NCBI GenBank assembly: GCA_965284365.1
Contig: OZ260079.1
Span: 2,108,001 to 2,172,000 of the forward strand
From: Phragmitibacter sp965284365
Lineage (GTDB): Bacteria; Verrucomicrobiota; Verrucomicrobiia; Verrucomicrobiales; Verrucomicrobiaceae
Length of the DNA stretch: 64,000 nt
Reading direction: 5' to 3'
How positions within the stretch are numbered: position 1 is the stretch's first letter; every line of letters starts with the position of its first letter. Shown one piece after another: positions 35,743-44,374 of this stretch. The notes beneath the pieces were generated by a model, which ran no database searches, was not told the DNA's origin, and saw only the letters and a list, made by a program, of their open reading frames with translations. The position numbers and the translations under genes are program-made.

Positions 35743-36714
35743 TTAAGCTTTACGAAGGCCAACTGCGCTTCGGACGCGCTCCATCGTTTTCTGCGCCACA
35801 GCGCGCGCCTTGGCCGCACCTGCCTGGAGCACATCCTCCACATAACCCGGGTCAGCCTCGATCTCGGCCCGATTCCTCCGGGCGTCCGCAAAGAAGTCCC
35901 AGAGGCGGCCCAACAGGCGCTTCTTGAAATCTCCATAACCGATGCCGCCCTTTTCAAAGTCTGCCACCATGGCCGCGTATTCCTCGTCAGTCGCCACCAG
36001 CCGGTACAATGGTAGAATAAGACTGCCCTCAGTCGGCTTCGGGTCTTCCACAGGCGTCGCATCGGTCGTCAGCCTCATGATTTTCTTTTTGAGCGCACCT
36101 TCCTCTTCGAAGAGCCCGATGAAATTCCCATAGCTTTTGCTCATCTTCTGGCCGTCAAGCCCCGGCACAACTGCGGTAGATTCCTTGATGCGGTGCGCGG
36201 GCACCTTCAGGATCCCTTCGCCGAAGGTCAGATTGATCTTCACAGCCAGATCACGCGCCACTTCAATGTGTTGCTTCTGATCTCTCCCCACAGGGACGAT
36301 GTCGCTGTCATAAATGAGGATGTCCGCCGCCATCAGCACAGGATAGGTGAAAAGCCCCGTGCTCGCGGTGATACCCCGTGCTGTCTTGTCTTTATAACTG
36401 TGACAGTTCTCCAACATCGGGATCGGCGTCAGCGTGCTCAAGATCCAGGCAAGCTCGGTCACCTCGGGCACATCGGACTGGCGGAAAAAGACGGCCTTTG
36501 CCGGGTCCAGACCACATGCCAGAAAGTCGATGGCCAAATCATGCACATTCTGCCGTAACTGCGCGGCGTCGTGCACGGTGGTCAGTGAATGATAGTCTGC
36601 GATGAAATAGTAAGCTTCACCCTCGTGCTGAAGCTGCAGCGCCGGCTGCATCATGCCGAAATAGTTACCGAGGTGGACACGGCCAGTTGATTGAAGTCCT
36701 GAGAGGATGCGCAT
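35743..36714 (-). CDS. trpS: Tryptophanyl-tRNA synthetase
   Basis: The 323-residue protein charges tRNA-Trp. The class I signatures are HLGNYFGMMQPAL (HIGH-like, residues about 15-27) and DGQKMSKSYGNFIGLFEEE (KMSKS). LENCHSYKDKTARG, YPVLMAADILIYDSDIVPVGRDQKQHIE and the final helical segment fit bacterial TrpRS. Length is normal. The upstream gap to 37005 is 291 bp. Confidence 0.97.
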   Translation of the reverse strand: MRILSGLQSTGRVHLGNYFGMMQPALQLQHEGEAYYFIADYHSLTTVHDAAQLRQNVHDLAIDFLACGLDPAKAVFFRQSDVPEVTELAWILSTLTPIPMLENCHSYKDKTARGITASTGLFTYPVLMAADILIYDSDIVPVGRDQKQHIEVARDLAVKINLTFGEGILKVPAHRIKESTAVVPGLDGQKMSKSYGNFIGLFEEEGALKKKIMRLTTDATPVEDPKPTEGSLILPLYRLVATDEEYAAMVADFEKGGIGYGDFKKRLLGRLWDFFADARRNRAEIEADPGYVEDVLQAGAAKARAVAQKTMERVRSAVGLRKA

Positions 36715-37005
36715 GAGTGGGGAGGCGAAAGTGCTTGCGGACCGCGGAAAGTCAACTTATCGGGGACAGCGATGACCAAGGCCAGCCCTCACGGAGGGTC
36801 GGACTAAGGCTCACTAGGCAGATGTACGAGATCCTGTCCATGACTCCGCCGTGATAAGGCAACCCAGACTGTAGATAGCCGCTTACCAGGAGTAAGTCGG
36901 CCCTCGTCTTCCGTGGAATCACCAATTCTCCACGATTACATCTAAAAGAGGCTTTGCCGGCAGTATGCCTGCAGGCTTCCGGTCAGTTGCCAACTCTGCC
37001 AATTC
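36715..37005. other. 291-bp divergent intergenic region
   Basis: This region lies between trpS (-) and the beta-propeller lipoprotein (+) and should contain both promoters. No tRNA, riboswitch or open frame of note is visible. A short hairpin CTTAC-CAGGA-GTAAG (36882-36896) and a GTGGA...TCCAC pair a little further right are the only structures seen. Confidence 0.4.
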
Positions 37006-39240
37006 ATGTCTTTCCTTAAGTCGTTGCCCATTTTACCTCTTGTTTTAAGCCTGCTCAGCTGCCTGACCGGCTGCGATGAGAAGGCTTCGCCCCATAATAT
37101 TATGCCACCTCCTGATTCTCAGGAAGTGAAGAAAAGCGATGCCAAAACGGTCAAGGCGCAGTCCGACGATAAGAAGGATCGAAAAGGGAAAGGAAAGAAG
37201 GACAAGGGCGATGACGGCCCGCGGAAAGACGTCGCCAAGCCAATTGAGGAATTCACCGGCGCCCACACACGCTTGGTCTGGGCCGAGTGTGTCAAAGCCG
37301 AAATGGGCGACACTTTCGCTGTCAGTGACCAACTGGTCCTGAAGGGTATCGATACCAAGGACGGCAAGTTCGAGCGGAAGATCCTCGAAAAACAAGGGAA
37401 CTATTCTCGCCCATTACTTTCTTGGGAGGGCACCGTGATACTCTACACTGATAAGAACGTAGAGCGAAAGGACGGCCTTAAGCATTATCATCCGGTGATT
37501 TACCGCACGGATTGGGTCAGCGGGAAGGCCGAAAAACTCGGCGAAGGTTACGCCGTGGACACTTGGAAAGATCCCGCCACAGGCACAGAGTGGGTTTACG
37601 CCGTCCAGGACATCCGCCCTACGAAGGGCATCTCGCTGGAAGGGGCAAAACTGGTTCGGTTCCCTCTGAATGACGCGTCCAAAGTGGAGGCCGTTTACAG
37701 TGACACTCCCGTCAGCACGGACAATATACAACTCTCCCGTAGTGGAAAAATGGCCTGCGGGCTCTTTCCTTGGCCACACGCCGGCGTCTTCGAGATTGAG
37801 AACAACGTCTGGACGCCGACAAAGCTCATCACTGGTTGCTGGCCCTCTTTGGCTCCTGATGACAGCGGTGTCTCCTGGGTTTTCGACGGTGGACACAGAA
37901 GCTGTTATTTTTTTGCGGATGAGGGCGCCAAATTCTGGGAACTTGCCTTCAACGGCGCGCCCCGCACTGAGGGCCATGAATTGTACCATCCACGTTGGAG
38001 CAACCACGCTCGTTTCTTTGTCATCACTGGCCCTTATGTGAAGGAAAAAAACAGTTCCGGCTCCGTGATCAACAAGGGCGGTGGTTCGGCTCAGATCATT
38101 GTTGGAAAATTCAGCCCGGCCGCAGACAAAGTCGAAGCTTGGCTGCAAATCACCGGCGATGATAAAGGTGAATCCTACCCGGATATGTGGGTGGAAGGCG
38201 GAGACAAGGCCAATCTTGACGGTTACTCCATCGCGAAGAAGTCGCCCGGTGCGGCGCCTGCCATCGCCTGGCCGTCAGACAAATCGGGTTTGCTATTCCT
38301 TTGGAAGGACCGCGAATCCCTGAATGCTTTTACATCCCGCGACGGCAAGAAGCATGAAACTCGCCTGGAAGCTCACGGCGCCGGACGCTTCGGCAGATTC
38401 CGCGACTTGCGCTTGGATGGCGGTATTTTCGAGCTGGAAGCCGAGGCAGCGATGGCGTCCCTCGCGGCTTTGAAAGCCCAACCGGAAGTCGCATTTCAAG
38501 CCCTTGTCCTGCCCGAGACGGCCACCCCGGATCAGGCTTTCATTGCACGTGCACCTGGCCTGCAAATCGGCACTCAGGGAGGATTGCTTACCTTGGTGTC
38601 AGCTACAGGACCTGTGCTCAAGACCACTGCCCCGCTTCCTGCCAAACCATTCCACTTGGCCGTCAATCGCCGGAAGTATGGCATTGATGCGTATGTGAAT
38701 GGCATCCCAGTTCCCCTGCAACCGGACGCGAGCGCTCCTGTGCCTGCATCGTTCGAAACACTGACCCTGGGCGGTAACTGGAACGGCGGGCTCCTGCAGG
38801 TCGCTTGGCATGACGCCATTTTGGATGAAGACAAGATCGCTTCGGATTCCCAAGCCGCCGCCGCCCGCATCGCCAGATTCCCCGAGGCCCCACCCCGCGT
38901 AAAAGTCCTCGCCAAATTGGTCGAAGTCTCGGCCATGCCCACACCGGAAGGCATCGATCCCTATACCGGCGCGTTAGTGTCCTACGTTTACGAAGTCGAA
39001 AAGGTGCTCGAAGGCACACTCACCGAACCCCGCATCCTTGTGAAACATTGGGCCATGCTCGACAAACTGCCTGTCAGCGGTCTTCCCCGCACCATCGGTT
39101 CCAGTCACGAGCTGATCTTGGAACAGGAATCCGCCCACCCCGAACTCAAAGGTGAACGCGTTATGGAAGACGAAAACATCCCCTTCGATCTCGTCCCCTG
39201 GTTCGACGTGAGCTCACCGAAATTGGGCGCTGCTCCATAA
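37006..39240 (+). CDS. Lipoprotein with beta-propeller-like and LamG-like regions
   Basis: The 744-residue protein has a lipoprotein signal (L-L-S-C-L-T-G-C, with the lipidated Cys near residue 23). A Lys/Asp-rich low-complexity stretch follows (KKDRKGKGKKDKGDD). The next 400 residues have repeated strand-turn patterns of a PD40/WD-type propeller (for example LYTDKNVERKDGLKHY, SWVFDGGHRSCYFF, GFYHPRWSNHARFFVITG in its original form LYHPRWSNHARFFVITG). Residues about 480-620 look like a concanavalin/LamG sandwich (ALVLPETATPDQAF, FHLAVNRRKYGIDAYVNG, LTLGGNWNGGLL). The end is unassigned. It may bind or act on an extracellular polymer; no catalytic residues are recognised. Confidence 0.7.
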   Translation: MSFLKSLPILPLVLSLLSCLTGCDEKASPHNIMPPPDSQEVKKSDAKTVKAQSDDKKDRKGKGKKDKGDDGPRKDVAKPIEEFTGAHTRLVWAECVKAEMGDTFAVSDQLVLKGIDTKDGKFERKILEKQGNYSRPLLSWEGTVILYTDKNVERKDGLKHYHPVIYRTDWVSGKAEKLGEGYAVDTWKDPATGTEWVYAVQDIRPTKGISLEGAKLVRFPLNDASKVEAVYSDTPVSTDNIQLSRSGKMACGLFPWPHAGVFEIENNVWTPTKLITGCWPSLAPDDSGVSWVFDGGHRSCYFFADEGAKFWELAFNGAPRTEGHELYHPRWSNHARFFVITGPYVKEKNSSGSVINKGGGSAQIIVGKFSPAADKVEAWLQITGDDKGESYPDMWVEGGDKANLDGYSIAKKSPGAAPAIAWPSDKSGLLFLWKDRESLNAFTSRDGKKHETRLEAHGAGRFGRFRDLRLDGGIFELEAEAAMASLAALKAQPEVAFQALVLPETATPDQAFIARAPGLQIGTQGGLLTLVSATGPVLKTTAPLPAKPFHLAVNRRKYGIDAYVNGIPVPLQPDASAPVPASFETLTLGGNWNGGLLQVAWHDAILDEDKIASDSQAAAARIARFPEAPPRVKVLAKLVEVSAMPTPEGIDPYTGALVSYVYEVEKVLEGTLTEPRILVKHWAMLDKLPVSGLPRTIGSSHELILEQESAHPELKGERVMEDENIPFDLVPWFDVSSPKLGAAP

Positions 39241-39256
39241 CAACTTTAGGCGGATC

Positions 39257-40204
39257 TCACGCCCGCGGATGCGCTTCGTCATACACGCGCTTCATTCGCT
39301 CGGTGCTCACATGCGTGTAGATCTGCGTCGTGCTGAGGCTGGCGTGGCCCAGCAGCGTCTGCACGCTCCTGAGGTCGGCTCCGTTATTGAGCAGATGCGT
39401 GGCGAAGCTGTGCCGGAATTTGTGCGGCGTTACCTTCACAGGTAAGCCAGACATCTCCCAATACTTCTGCACCACATCAGTGACCGCTTGGGTCGTCATC
39501 ATCTTGCCCGCCTTGTTCCGGAAAAGCGCCCCGTCATATACCCCGGCTTTACTCTGGTATCGCTGAAGCGCCCTCACCGCCGGACCACCTATGGGACAAA
39601 CCCGCTCTTTCCGTCCCTTACCGAGAACGCGTAGCGTTTCTGTGTAGACGTCCACATCCTCCACCCGCAGCCCGGCCAGTTCGCTTAGCCGCAGCCCCGT
39701 GCTGTAAAAGACCTCCAGGATCGCCGCATCACGTTCTGGCCCCCAAGCTGGCGCCTGTTTTTCTTTCGGCCGGGAGAGCGGCAGATTAAGCATGGCCTCC
39801 ACCTGCGTCACCGTCAGTACCACAGGCAGCTTTTTCTCCGGCTTCGGCAATTGAACTTCCAGCAGCGGATTCGTCGTCCAACCACACCGACGGGTCAGAT
39901 GTTTGAAAAAAGACCGGAAAGCCGCGAAATGCAGCCGCACGGTGGCCCGCCCCATATCGGCCTTCATCATCTCATAAAGGTACTGCCGGAAATGATCAGG
40001 CGTCAGGTCCTCCCACGAAGTGAACCCCTTCAATTTGCGCTGAAAAGTCTGCAGCGCGTGGCGGTAATTTTCCACCGTCCTTGGCGAACTGTTTCGCTCC
40101 ACCCCCATGAATCGCAGGAAATCCAGCACCAGCAGACCGAGCTCCGGCGCAGCTTCCTTTGCGGCAGCCTTCTTTGGGGAGGATGGGGTCTTGGCCTTTT
40201 TCAC
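39257..40204 (-). CDS. Tyrosine recombinase XerC/XerD type
   Basis: With GTG 40204 the protein has 315 residues. The N-terminal SAM-like core-binding domain (FLRFMGVERNSSPRTVENYRH) precedes the catalytic domain with Arg in STGLRLSELAGLRVEDVD, Lys in LGKGRKERVCPI, HKFRHSFATHLLNNGADLR (His-x-x-Arg), LGHASLSTTQIYTHVS (His) and Tyr in QIYTH. These are the chromosome-dimer-resolving XerC/D signatures. The frame is open to 40747, but that part overlaps hisF on the other strand and is not family-like. There is no evidence of an integrase function: no att site or mobile genes nearby. A 17-residue Lys/Ala-rich leader (SPKKAAAKEAAPE) is unusual. Confidence 0.92.
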   Translation of the reverse strand: MKKAKTPSSPKKAAAKEAAPELGLLVLDFLRFMGVERNSSPRTVENYRHALQTFQRKLKGFTSWEDLTPDHFRQYLYEMMKADMGRATVRLHFAAFRSFFKHLTRRCGWTTNPLLEVQLPKPEKKLPVVLTVTQVEAMLNLPLSRPKEKQAPAWGPERDAAILEVFYSTGLRLSELAGLRVEDVDVYTETLRVLGKGRKERVCPIGGPAVRALQRYQSKAGVYDGALFRNKAGKMMTTQAVTDVVQKYWEMSGLPVKVTPHKFRHSFATHLLNNGADLRSVQTLLGHASLSTTQIYTHVSTERMKRVYDEAHPRA

Positions 40205-40315
40205 GCTTGAGAGTTGCCACCGCCTAGTCCATGAAAAGCGGCACCAGGCCACCCATGGTAATCCATAAAGAGATTCCCACACCGGGATTTTGGCAGGGGC
40301 ATAACCATTTTCTCC

Positions 40316-41074
40316 ATGCTGACAAAACGCATCATCCCCTGCCTCGACGTAAAAGACGGCCGTGTGGTCAAGGGCACCAAATTCCTTTCCCTGCGTGATG
40401 CTGGCGATCCCGTCGAATGCGCCGTGGCCTACAACGACCAAGGCGCGGACGAACTCGTCTTCCTCGACATCACCGCCTCCTCGGACATGCGCAAGACCAT
40501 GGTTGATGTCGTAGCCCGCACCGCGGAAAAATGCTTTATGCCCCTCACTGTAGGCGGCGGCATTCGCACCGTGCCAGACATGCGGGAAATGCTTCTCGCA
40601 GGCGCGGACAAAGTCGGCATCAACACAGCCGCCGTCCAAACCCCGGACCTCATCAATGCCTCCTCGGATGCTTTCGGGCGCCAATGCATCGTCGTCGCCA
40701 TCGATGCCAAGCGGAACGACCAGGACTCCTGGACCGTATACACCCACGGCGGCCGCACTCCCACGCCGCTCGACGCCGTGGAGTGGGCGATCGATGTCGC
40801 CAACCGGGGCGCAGGTGAAATTCTCCTCACCAGCATGGATTCAGACGGCACCAAAGCCGGCTACGACATCGCCCTGAATCGTGCCATCAGTGAGGCCGTA
40901 AACATTCCCGTCATCGCCAGCGGCGGCGCCGGTAATCTCGATCATATGGTCGAAGTGCTCCAGGCTGGAAAAGCCGATGCCGTCCTCGCCGCCAGCATCT
41001 TCCATTTCGGCGAATACACCGTCGCCGATGTGAAAAAGCACTTGGCAGCCCATGGACTGCCAGTCCGTTGGTAG
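40316..41074 (+). CDS. hisF: Imidazole glycerol phosphate synthase subunit HisF
   Basis: The 252-residue TIM barrel starts with LTKRIIPCLDVKDGRVVKGTKF and contains Asp11-type residue in CLDVKDG, PLTVGGGIRTVPDMREML, DKVGINTAAVQTP, ILLTSMDSDGTKAGYD (second catalytic Asp) and VIASGGAGNLDHMVEVL. It is the cyclase half of the histidine/purine branch enzyme and works with HisH, which is not in the window. Divergent from xerC with 111 bp between starts. No other his genes are adjacent. Confidence 0.97.
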   Translation: MLTKRIIPCLDVKDGRVVKGTKFLSLRDAGDPVECAVAYNDQGADELVFLDITASSDMRKTMVDVVARTAEKCFMPLTVGGGIRTVPDMREMLLAGADKVGINTAAVQTPDLINASSDAFGRQCIVVAIDAKRNDQDSWTVYTHGGRTPTPLDAVEWAIDVANRGAGEILLTSMDSDGTKAGYDIALNRAISEAVNIPVIASGGAGNLDHMVEVLQAGKADAVLAASIFHFGEYTVADVKKHLAAHGLPVRW

Positions 41075-41172
41075 CTGCCCGCAAAGTTTTTAAAAATTCG
41101 CTCAACGAGTGAGCAACCCTGCTGTCGAAGATAAGACAGTCCCAAAGGAGGGAAGGGGAGGCTATTGCCGGA

Positions 41173-41961
41173 ATGACCCGCCGGACGCCACACCTTCTCA
41201 AGACTTCCGTGCAGGGTATGATCTCACTGGCTCAACATCAGACCGGTATTGCAGGGGAAAGATATGAACTGATGATGGCCCATTTTGGCCTGACCCAGGG
41301 TCCCACGGTGGAAAAGTCCATCCTCTGCCGTATTCTGGATGGCCGGGAACTCGAAGGCATTTGTCCCATTGATGTCGCGATCCTCACACCCGACGAACGC
41401 GCCCACTACCAGTCCACCATTCGCGAGCACCACGCCCTTGCTTTGGCAGTGAGGACCCGCGCCGAACTTCGCCGCATGCTGGCCCGTGAAACTGGCATGC
41501 CTCCACAAAAGGTCCCCATCCTGCAGGACACACACGGGAAACCCTATTGCCCACCCCTTACCGCCCAAGGACTCGATTTCAGTGTTTCCCGCTCCGAGGA
41601 GTGCGCCATTCTTGCCTTGGGGGAAGCCGGCGGCATCGGTGTCGACGTAGAGTCACTTATCGAGGAAGACCCTTCGGATGAACACCTCGAAATCGTTTTC
41701 GATGACGCCGAGTATCGCGCTTGGGCGCATCTCTCCCCAAATCAGCGGCGCCTCGCTTTCACCCAAGCTTGGACCATCAAAGAATCTTTCCTCAAAGCGA
41801 TTGGCACCGGCCTCGATGGCTCCCCTCACGAGGTCAAAGTTCACTTCGACGACCTCGGACAAGCTTGGCCGGACTTTCCCTCATCTGCCTGGATCTTCGA
41901 AAGGATCCACTTTTGTCCATTTCACACAGCGAGTCTCATTGCCGTGATGACCACCCCTTGA
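41173..41961 (+). CDS. 4'-phosphopantetheinyl transferase
   Basis: This 262-residue enzyme transfers the phosphopantetheine arm of CoA to Ser of acyl or peptidyl carrier proteins. The signatures are GGIGVDVESLIEED (Mg-binding Asp in G-x-D) and AWTIKESFLKAIGTGL (W-x-x-K-E). The length fits the Sfp/AcpT-like class rather than the ~120-residue AcpS. It lies 98 bp downstream of hisF and 83 bp upstream of cdsA. Targets may be the fatty-acid carrier or a secondary-metabolite carrier; none is encoded nearby. Confidence 0.88.
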   Translation: MTRRTPHLLKTSVQGMISLAQHQTGIAGERYELMMAHFGLTQGPTVEKSILCRILDGRELEGICPIDVAILTPDERAHYQSTIREHHALALAVRTRAELRRMLARETGMPPQKVPILQDTHGKPYCPPLTAQGLDFSVSRSEECAILALGEAGGIGVDVESLIEEDPSDEHLEIVFDDAEYRAWAHLSPNQRRLAFTQAWTIKESFLKAIGTGLDGSPHEVKVHFDDLGQAWPDFPSSAWIFERIHFCPFHTASLIAVMTTP

Positions 41962-42044
41962 GGGGCTCACAATCGCGCCTGGATGCAATTCCCCTTCACA
42001 AAGGATTTGTTTGCACCGCTCCTTTCGGCTTGCTTGGAGAACAG

Positions 42045-42947
42045 ATGTCCCTGCCCGCCGCTCAACCCTCCAGCCAAAGTGCTCCCGCCCCAAGTAAGGC
42101 GCGCACTTTCATCGCCCGGCTGAGCAGCACGCTCATGCTGTGGGCCCTCTTAGGTGTCGGCTTGGCCCTGAAGCTCGACTGGCTCCTCCTCGTTGCGATC
42201 ATCCTGGTAGGTCTGCTCGGCACTCTGGAATACTGCCGCCTGCAACGGCATGACATTGAGACACATCCCTACACTTGGCTCTCCCTCATCATGGGCCTGC
42301 TCTATTGGGCCGCCGTCGCTTGGTTTACTCTCCCCTCCAGACAGGAACCGTCGTGGTTGCTTGATGCCGCCCTCATCACCCTCGCCGTGCAGGGCGCCTT
42401 CCTGGTGGCCTTTAGTAAGCAACTCGACGGACCCAATACCCTTCTCCGGGTCTTCAATGCCATTTTCGGCATCGTCTACACCATCTTCCTCTGGTCCTTC
42501 ATGGTCCGCCTGCTGTTCTTCGGTGGTGTCGAAAGTGGCCGCATGCTCGTGCTCATGGTCATCATGGTCACGAAATTTAGTGACATGGGAGCTTATGCCG
42601 TGGGCTCCTGGATAGGAAAGCACAAGATGATTCCTCATATCAGCCCTGGGAAGACTTGGCAGGGCTTCGGCGGCGCCATCCTTGGTTGCTATGTCGGCAT
42701 GGTAGGCATGATGCTCGTAGTGCCCCATCACTTGCTGCCCCTCACTTGGACCACCGCCCTTATCCTCGCTCCCATCCTTTGCATCGTCGGTGTTGTCGGG
42801 GATCTCGCCGAGTCCGTCTTAAAACGATGCCATCAGATCAAGGACTCCGGCCATAAACTTCCCGGCATCGGCGGCATTCTCGATCTGACTGACAGCCTCA
42901 TCTTCACTGGCCCCGTCGCCTATTTCTATCTGAAATTCATTGCATGA
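42045..42947 (+). CDS. cdsA: Phosphatidate cytidylyltransferase
   Basis: The start is ATG 42045 (preceded by GGAGAACA), giving 300 residues. The membrane protein with eight or so hydrophobic segments makes CDP-diacylglycerol from phosphatidic acid and CTP for phospholipid synthesis. The CDP-DAG synthase signature is DLAESVLKRCHQIKDSGHKLPGIGGILDLTDSLIF. KFSDMGAYAVGSWIGKHKMIPHISPGKTWQGFGG is also family-typical. dxr starts in the stop codon region (ATGA overlap). The usual uppS upstream neighbour is missing. Confidence 0.96.
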   Translation: MSLPAAQPSSQSAPAPSKARTFIARLSSTLMLWALLGVGLALKLDWLLLVAIILVGLLGTLEYCRLQRHDIETHPYTWLSLIMGLLYWAAVAWFTLPSRQEPSWLLDAALITLAVQGAFLVAFSKQLDGPNTLLRVFNAIFGIVYTIFLWSFMVRLLFFGGVESGRMLVLMVIMVTKFSDMGAYAVGSWIGKHKMIPHISPGKTWQGFGGAILGCYVGMVGMMLVVPHHLLPLTWTTALILAPILCIVGVVGDLAESVLKRCHQIKDSGHKLPGIGGILDLTDSLIFTGPVAYFYLKFIA

Positions 42948-44146
42948 GCAGCCGGGACACCCACATGGCACCAGTGCAACCTGACCCTCTGTTAAAGCCG
43001 CGCCGCCGCCGCGTTCTAGTTCTCGGCTCCTCTGGCTCCATCGGGTGCAGCGCGCTAAAGGTCGCTCGGGACATCCCCGAGCACATGGAAATTGTCGGCC
43101 TCGCCGTGCAGCGTAGCGTCGACTCTTTGGCCCAACAAGTTGCCGAGACCGGCGTGAAGAATGTCGCCGTCACCGATCCCGCCGCCGCCGCTCACGCTCG
43201 CACCGTTCTCCCGGCAGATGTCACGGTATTCGAAGGCGCAGATGGCCTGGTGGAACTCGTCCGCGCCAGTGATGCGGATCTCGTCCTCGTCGCCATTATC
43301 GGAGTCGCCGGTCTCGCTCCCGCCCTGGAAGCCATTTCCCTCGGAAAGGACCTCGCGGTCGCCAGTAAAGAAATCCTCGTCATGGCAGGTGAAGCCGTCA
43401 TGACCGCCGCTCAAGAGAAAGGCGTTCTCGTCCTCCCGGTGGATAGCGAGCACAATGCCATTTACCAGTGTCTGGAAGGCCGCCCTGCCCATAGCGTGCG
43501 CCGCCTTATTCTCACGGCGAGTGGCGGCCCCTTCCGTTCCGCGAGTGCCGCCGATCTTGAAAACGTGACCGTGGAGCAGGCGTTGCGGCACCCCACTTGG
43601 AACATGGGACGAAAGATCACCATCGATTCGGCCACCATGTTCAACAAAGGCTTGGAAATGATCGAAGCCCGCTGGCTCTTCGGCGTTCCCATGAGTCAGG
43701 TCGACGTCATTGTCCACCCTCAGAGCATCGTCCACAGCATGGTAGAGTTCATCGACAGCTCTGTCATTGCTCAGCTCAGCCATTCGGACATGTGCTTCCC
43801 CATTCAGTATGCGGTTACCTGGCCGCATCGCGTGCCGAACAGCCTGCCTCCGCTCGATTTCGCCAAACTCGCCTCGCTTCATTTCGAAGCCCCTCGCGAG
43901 GATACTTTCCCAGCGCTTCTCCTGGCCCGTGAAGCAGGCGAGACCGGCGGCACCTTACCCGCAGTCATGAATGCCGCCAACGAAGTCGCTGTGGATGCTT
44001 TTCTCAATGGCCGCCTCTCGTTTCCCGGCATCTGGCGCCTCGTCGAGAAGGTCATGAAAAAACATCAGACGACCCTTCACCCTGCCTTGCCCGTCATCAT
44101 CGAAGCAGACCTCTGGGCCCGCGCTGAAGCTACCGCCACTCTCTAG
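42944..44146 (+). CDS. dxr: 1-deoxy-D-xylulose 5-phosphate reductoisomerase
   Basis: The 400-residue NADPH enzyme converts DXP to MEP in isoprenoid synthesis. NADPH-binding LVLGSSGSIGCSALKV at the start, PVDSEHNAIYQCLEG, LTASGGPF, TIDSATMFNKGLEMIEARWLFG and VNAAN-type NAANEVAVDAFLNG are diagnostic. The gene overlaps cdsA by 4 bp, a conserved arrangement. The start could be ATG 42944 or ATG 42965. rseP, often next, is absent; a 228-bp gap with a repeat-like hairpin element follows. Confidence 0.96.
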   Translation: MSSRDTHMAPVQPDPLLKPRRRRVLVLGSSGSIGCSALKVARDIPEHMEIVGLAVQRSVDSLAQQVAETGVKNVAVTDPAAAAHARTVLPADVTVFEGADGLVELVRASDADLVLVAIIGVAGLAPALEAISLGKDLAVASKEILVMAGEAVMTAAQEKGVLVLPVDSEHNAIYQCLEGRPAHSVRRLILTASGGPFRSASAADLENVTVEQALRHPTWNMGRKITIDSATMFNKGLEMIEARWLFGVPMSQVDVIVHPQSIVHSMVEFIDSSVIAQLSHSDMCFPIQYAVTWPHRVPNSLPPLDFAKLASLHFEAPREDTFPALLLAREAGETGGTLPAVMNAANEVAVDAFLNGRLSFPGIWRLVEKVMKKHQTTLHPALPVIIEADLWARAEATATL

Positions 44147-44185
44147 TTCATAGCCTCTAGTCCACAGCCAGGATAGGCAGATTCC

Positions 44186-44213
44186 ACGGTATAGGCGTCA
44201 CCGTATTTTTTGG
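44186..44213 (+). terminator. Possible weak terminator after dxr
   Basis: ACGGT (44186-44190) pairs with ACCGT (44200-44204) around a 9-base loop and is followed by ATTTTTT. The stem is only 5 bp, so the case is weak. It lies about 40 bp after the dxr stop. Confidence 0.3.
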
Positions 44214-44275
44214 ACCGCGGTGGCACGCCGAAGGCACGACACCGCTTTGGCAAGGCGGCGAAGCCGCAAGCGCGG
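44211..44275. repeat. Palindrome-rich intergenic element (possible dispersed repeat)
   Basis: Two hairpins follow each other: GCGGTG (44217-44222) with CACCGC (44240-44245), and GCGGC-GAA-GCCGC (44255-44267). The GC-rich stretch with nested palindromes looks like a REP-type or other dispersed palindromic element between dxr and the ceramidase-like gene. Only one copy is in this window, so repetition is an inference. Confidence 0.4.
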
Positions 44276-44374
44276 AGCCTCTCGATGTCGCTCGCGCCAC
44301 GGCTCTAAACCGTCCTCGACCGTTTCCAATACCTTCCCTGTACATATTCCGTCGTCTCTCGCGTTTGTTAGCTC

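Noticed and set aside
36715..37005. T-box or tRNA-like leader of trpS
   Set aside because: No T-box consensus, specifier loop or tRNA-like arms were found; only two short hairpins.
39257..40204. Phage or island integrase
   Set aside because: The protein is of the housekeeping XerC/D type and there are no attachment-site repeats, tRNA or mobile genes nearby.
40205..40747. N-terminal extension of the XerC/D recombinase
   Set aside because: It overlaps hisF on the opposite strand and is not XerC-like; GTG 40204 gives the usual length.
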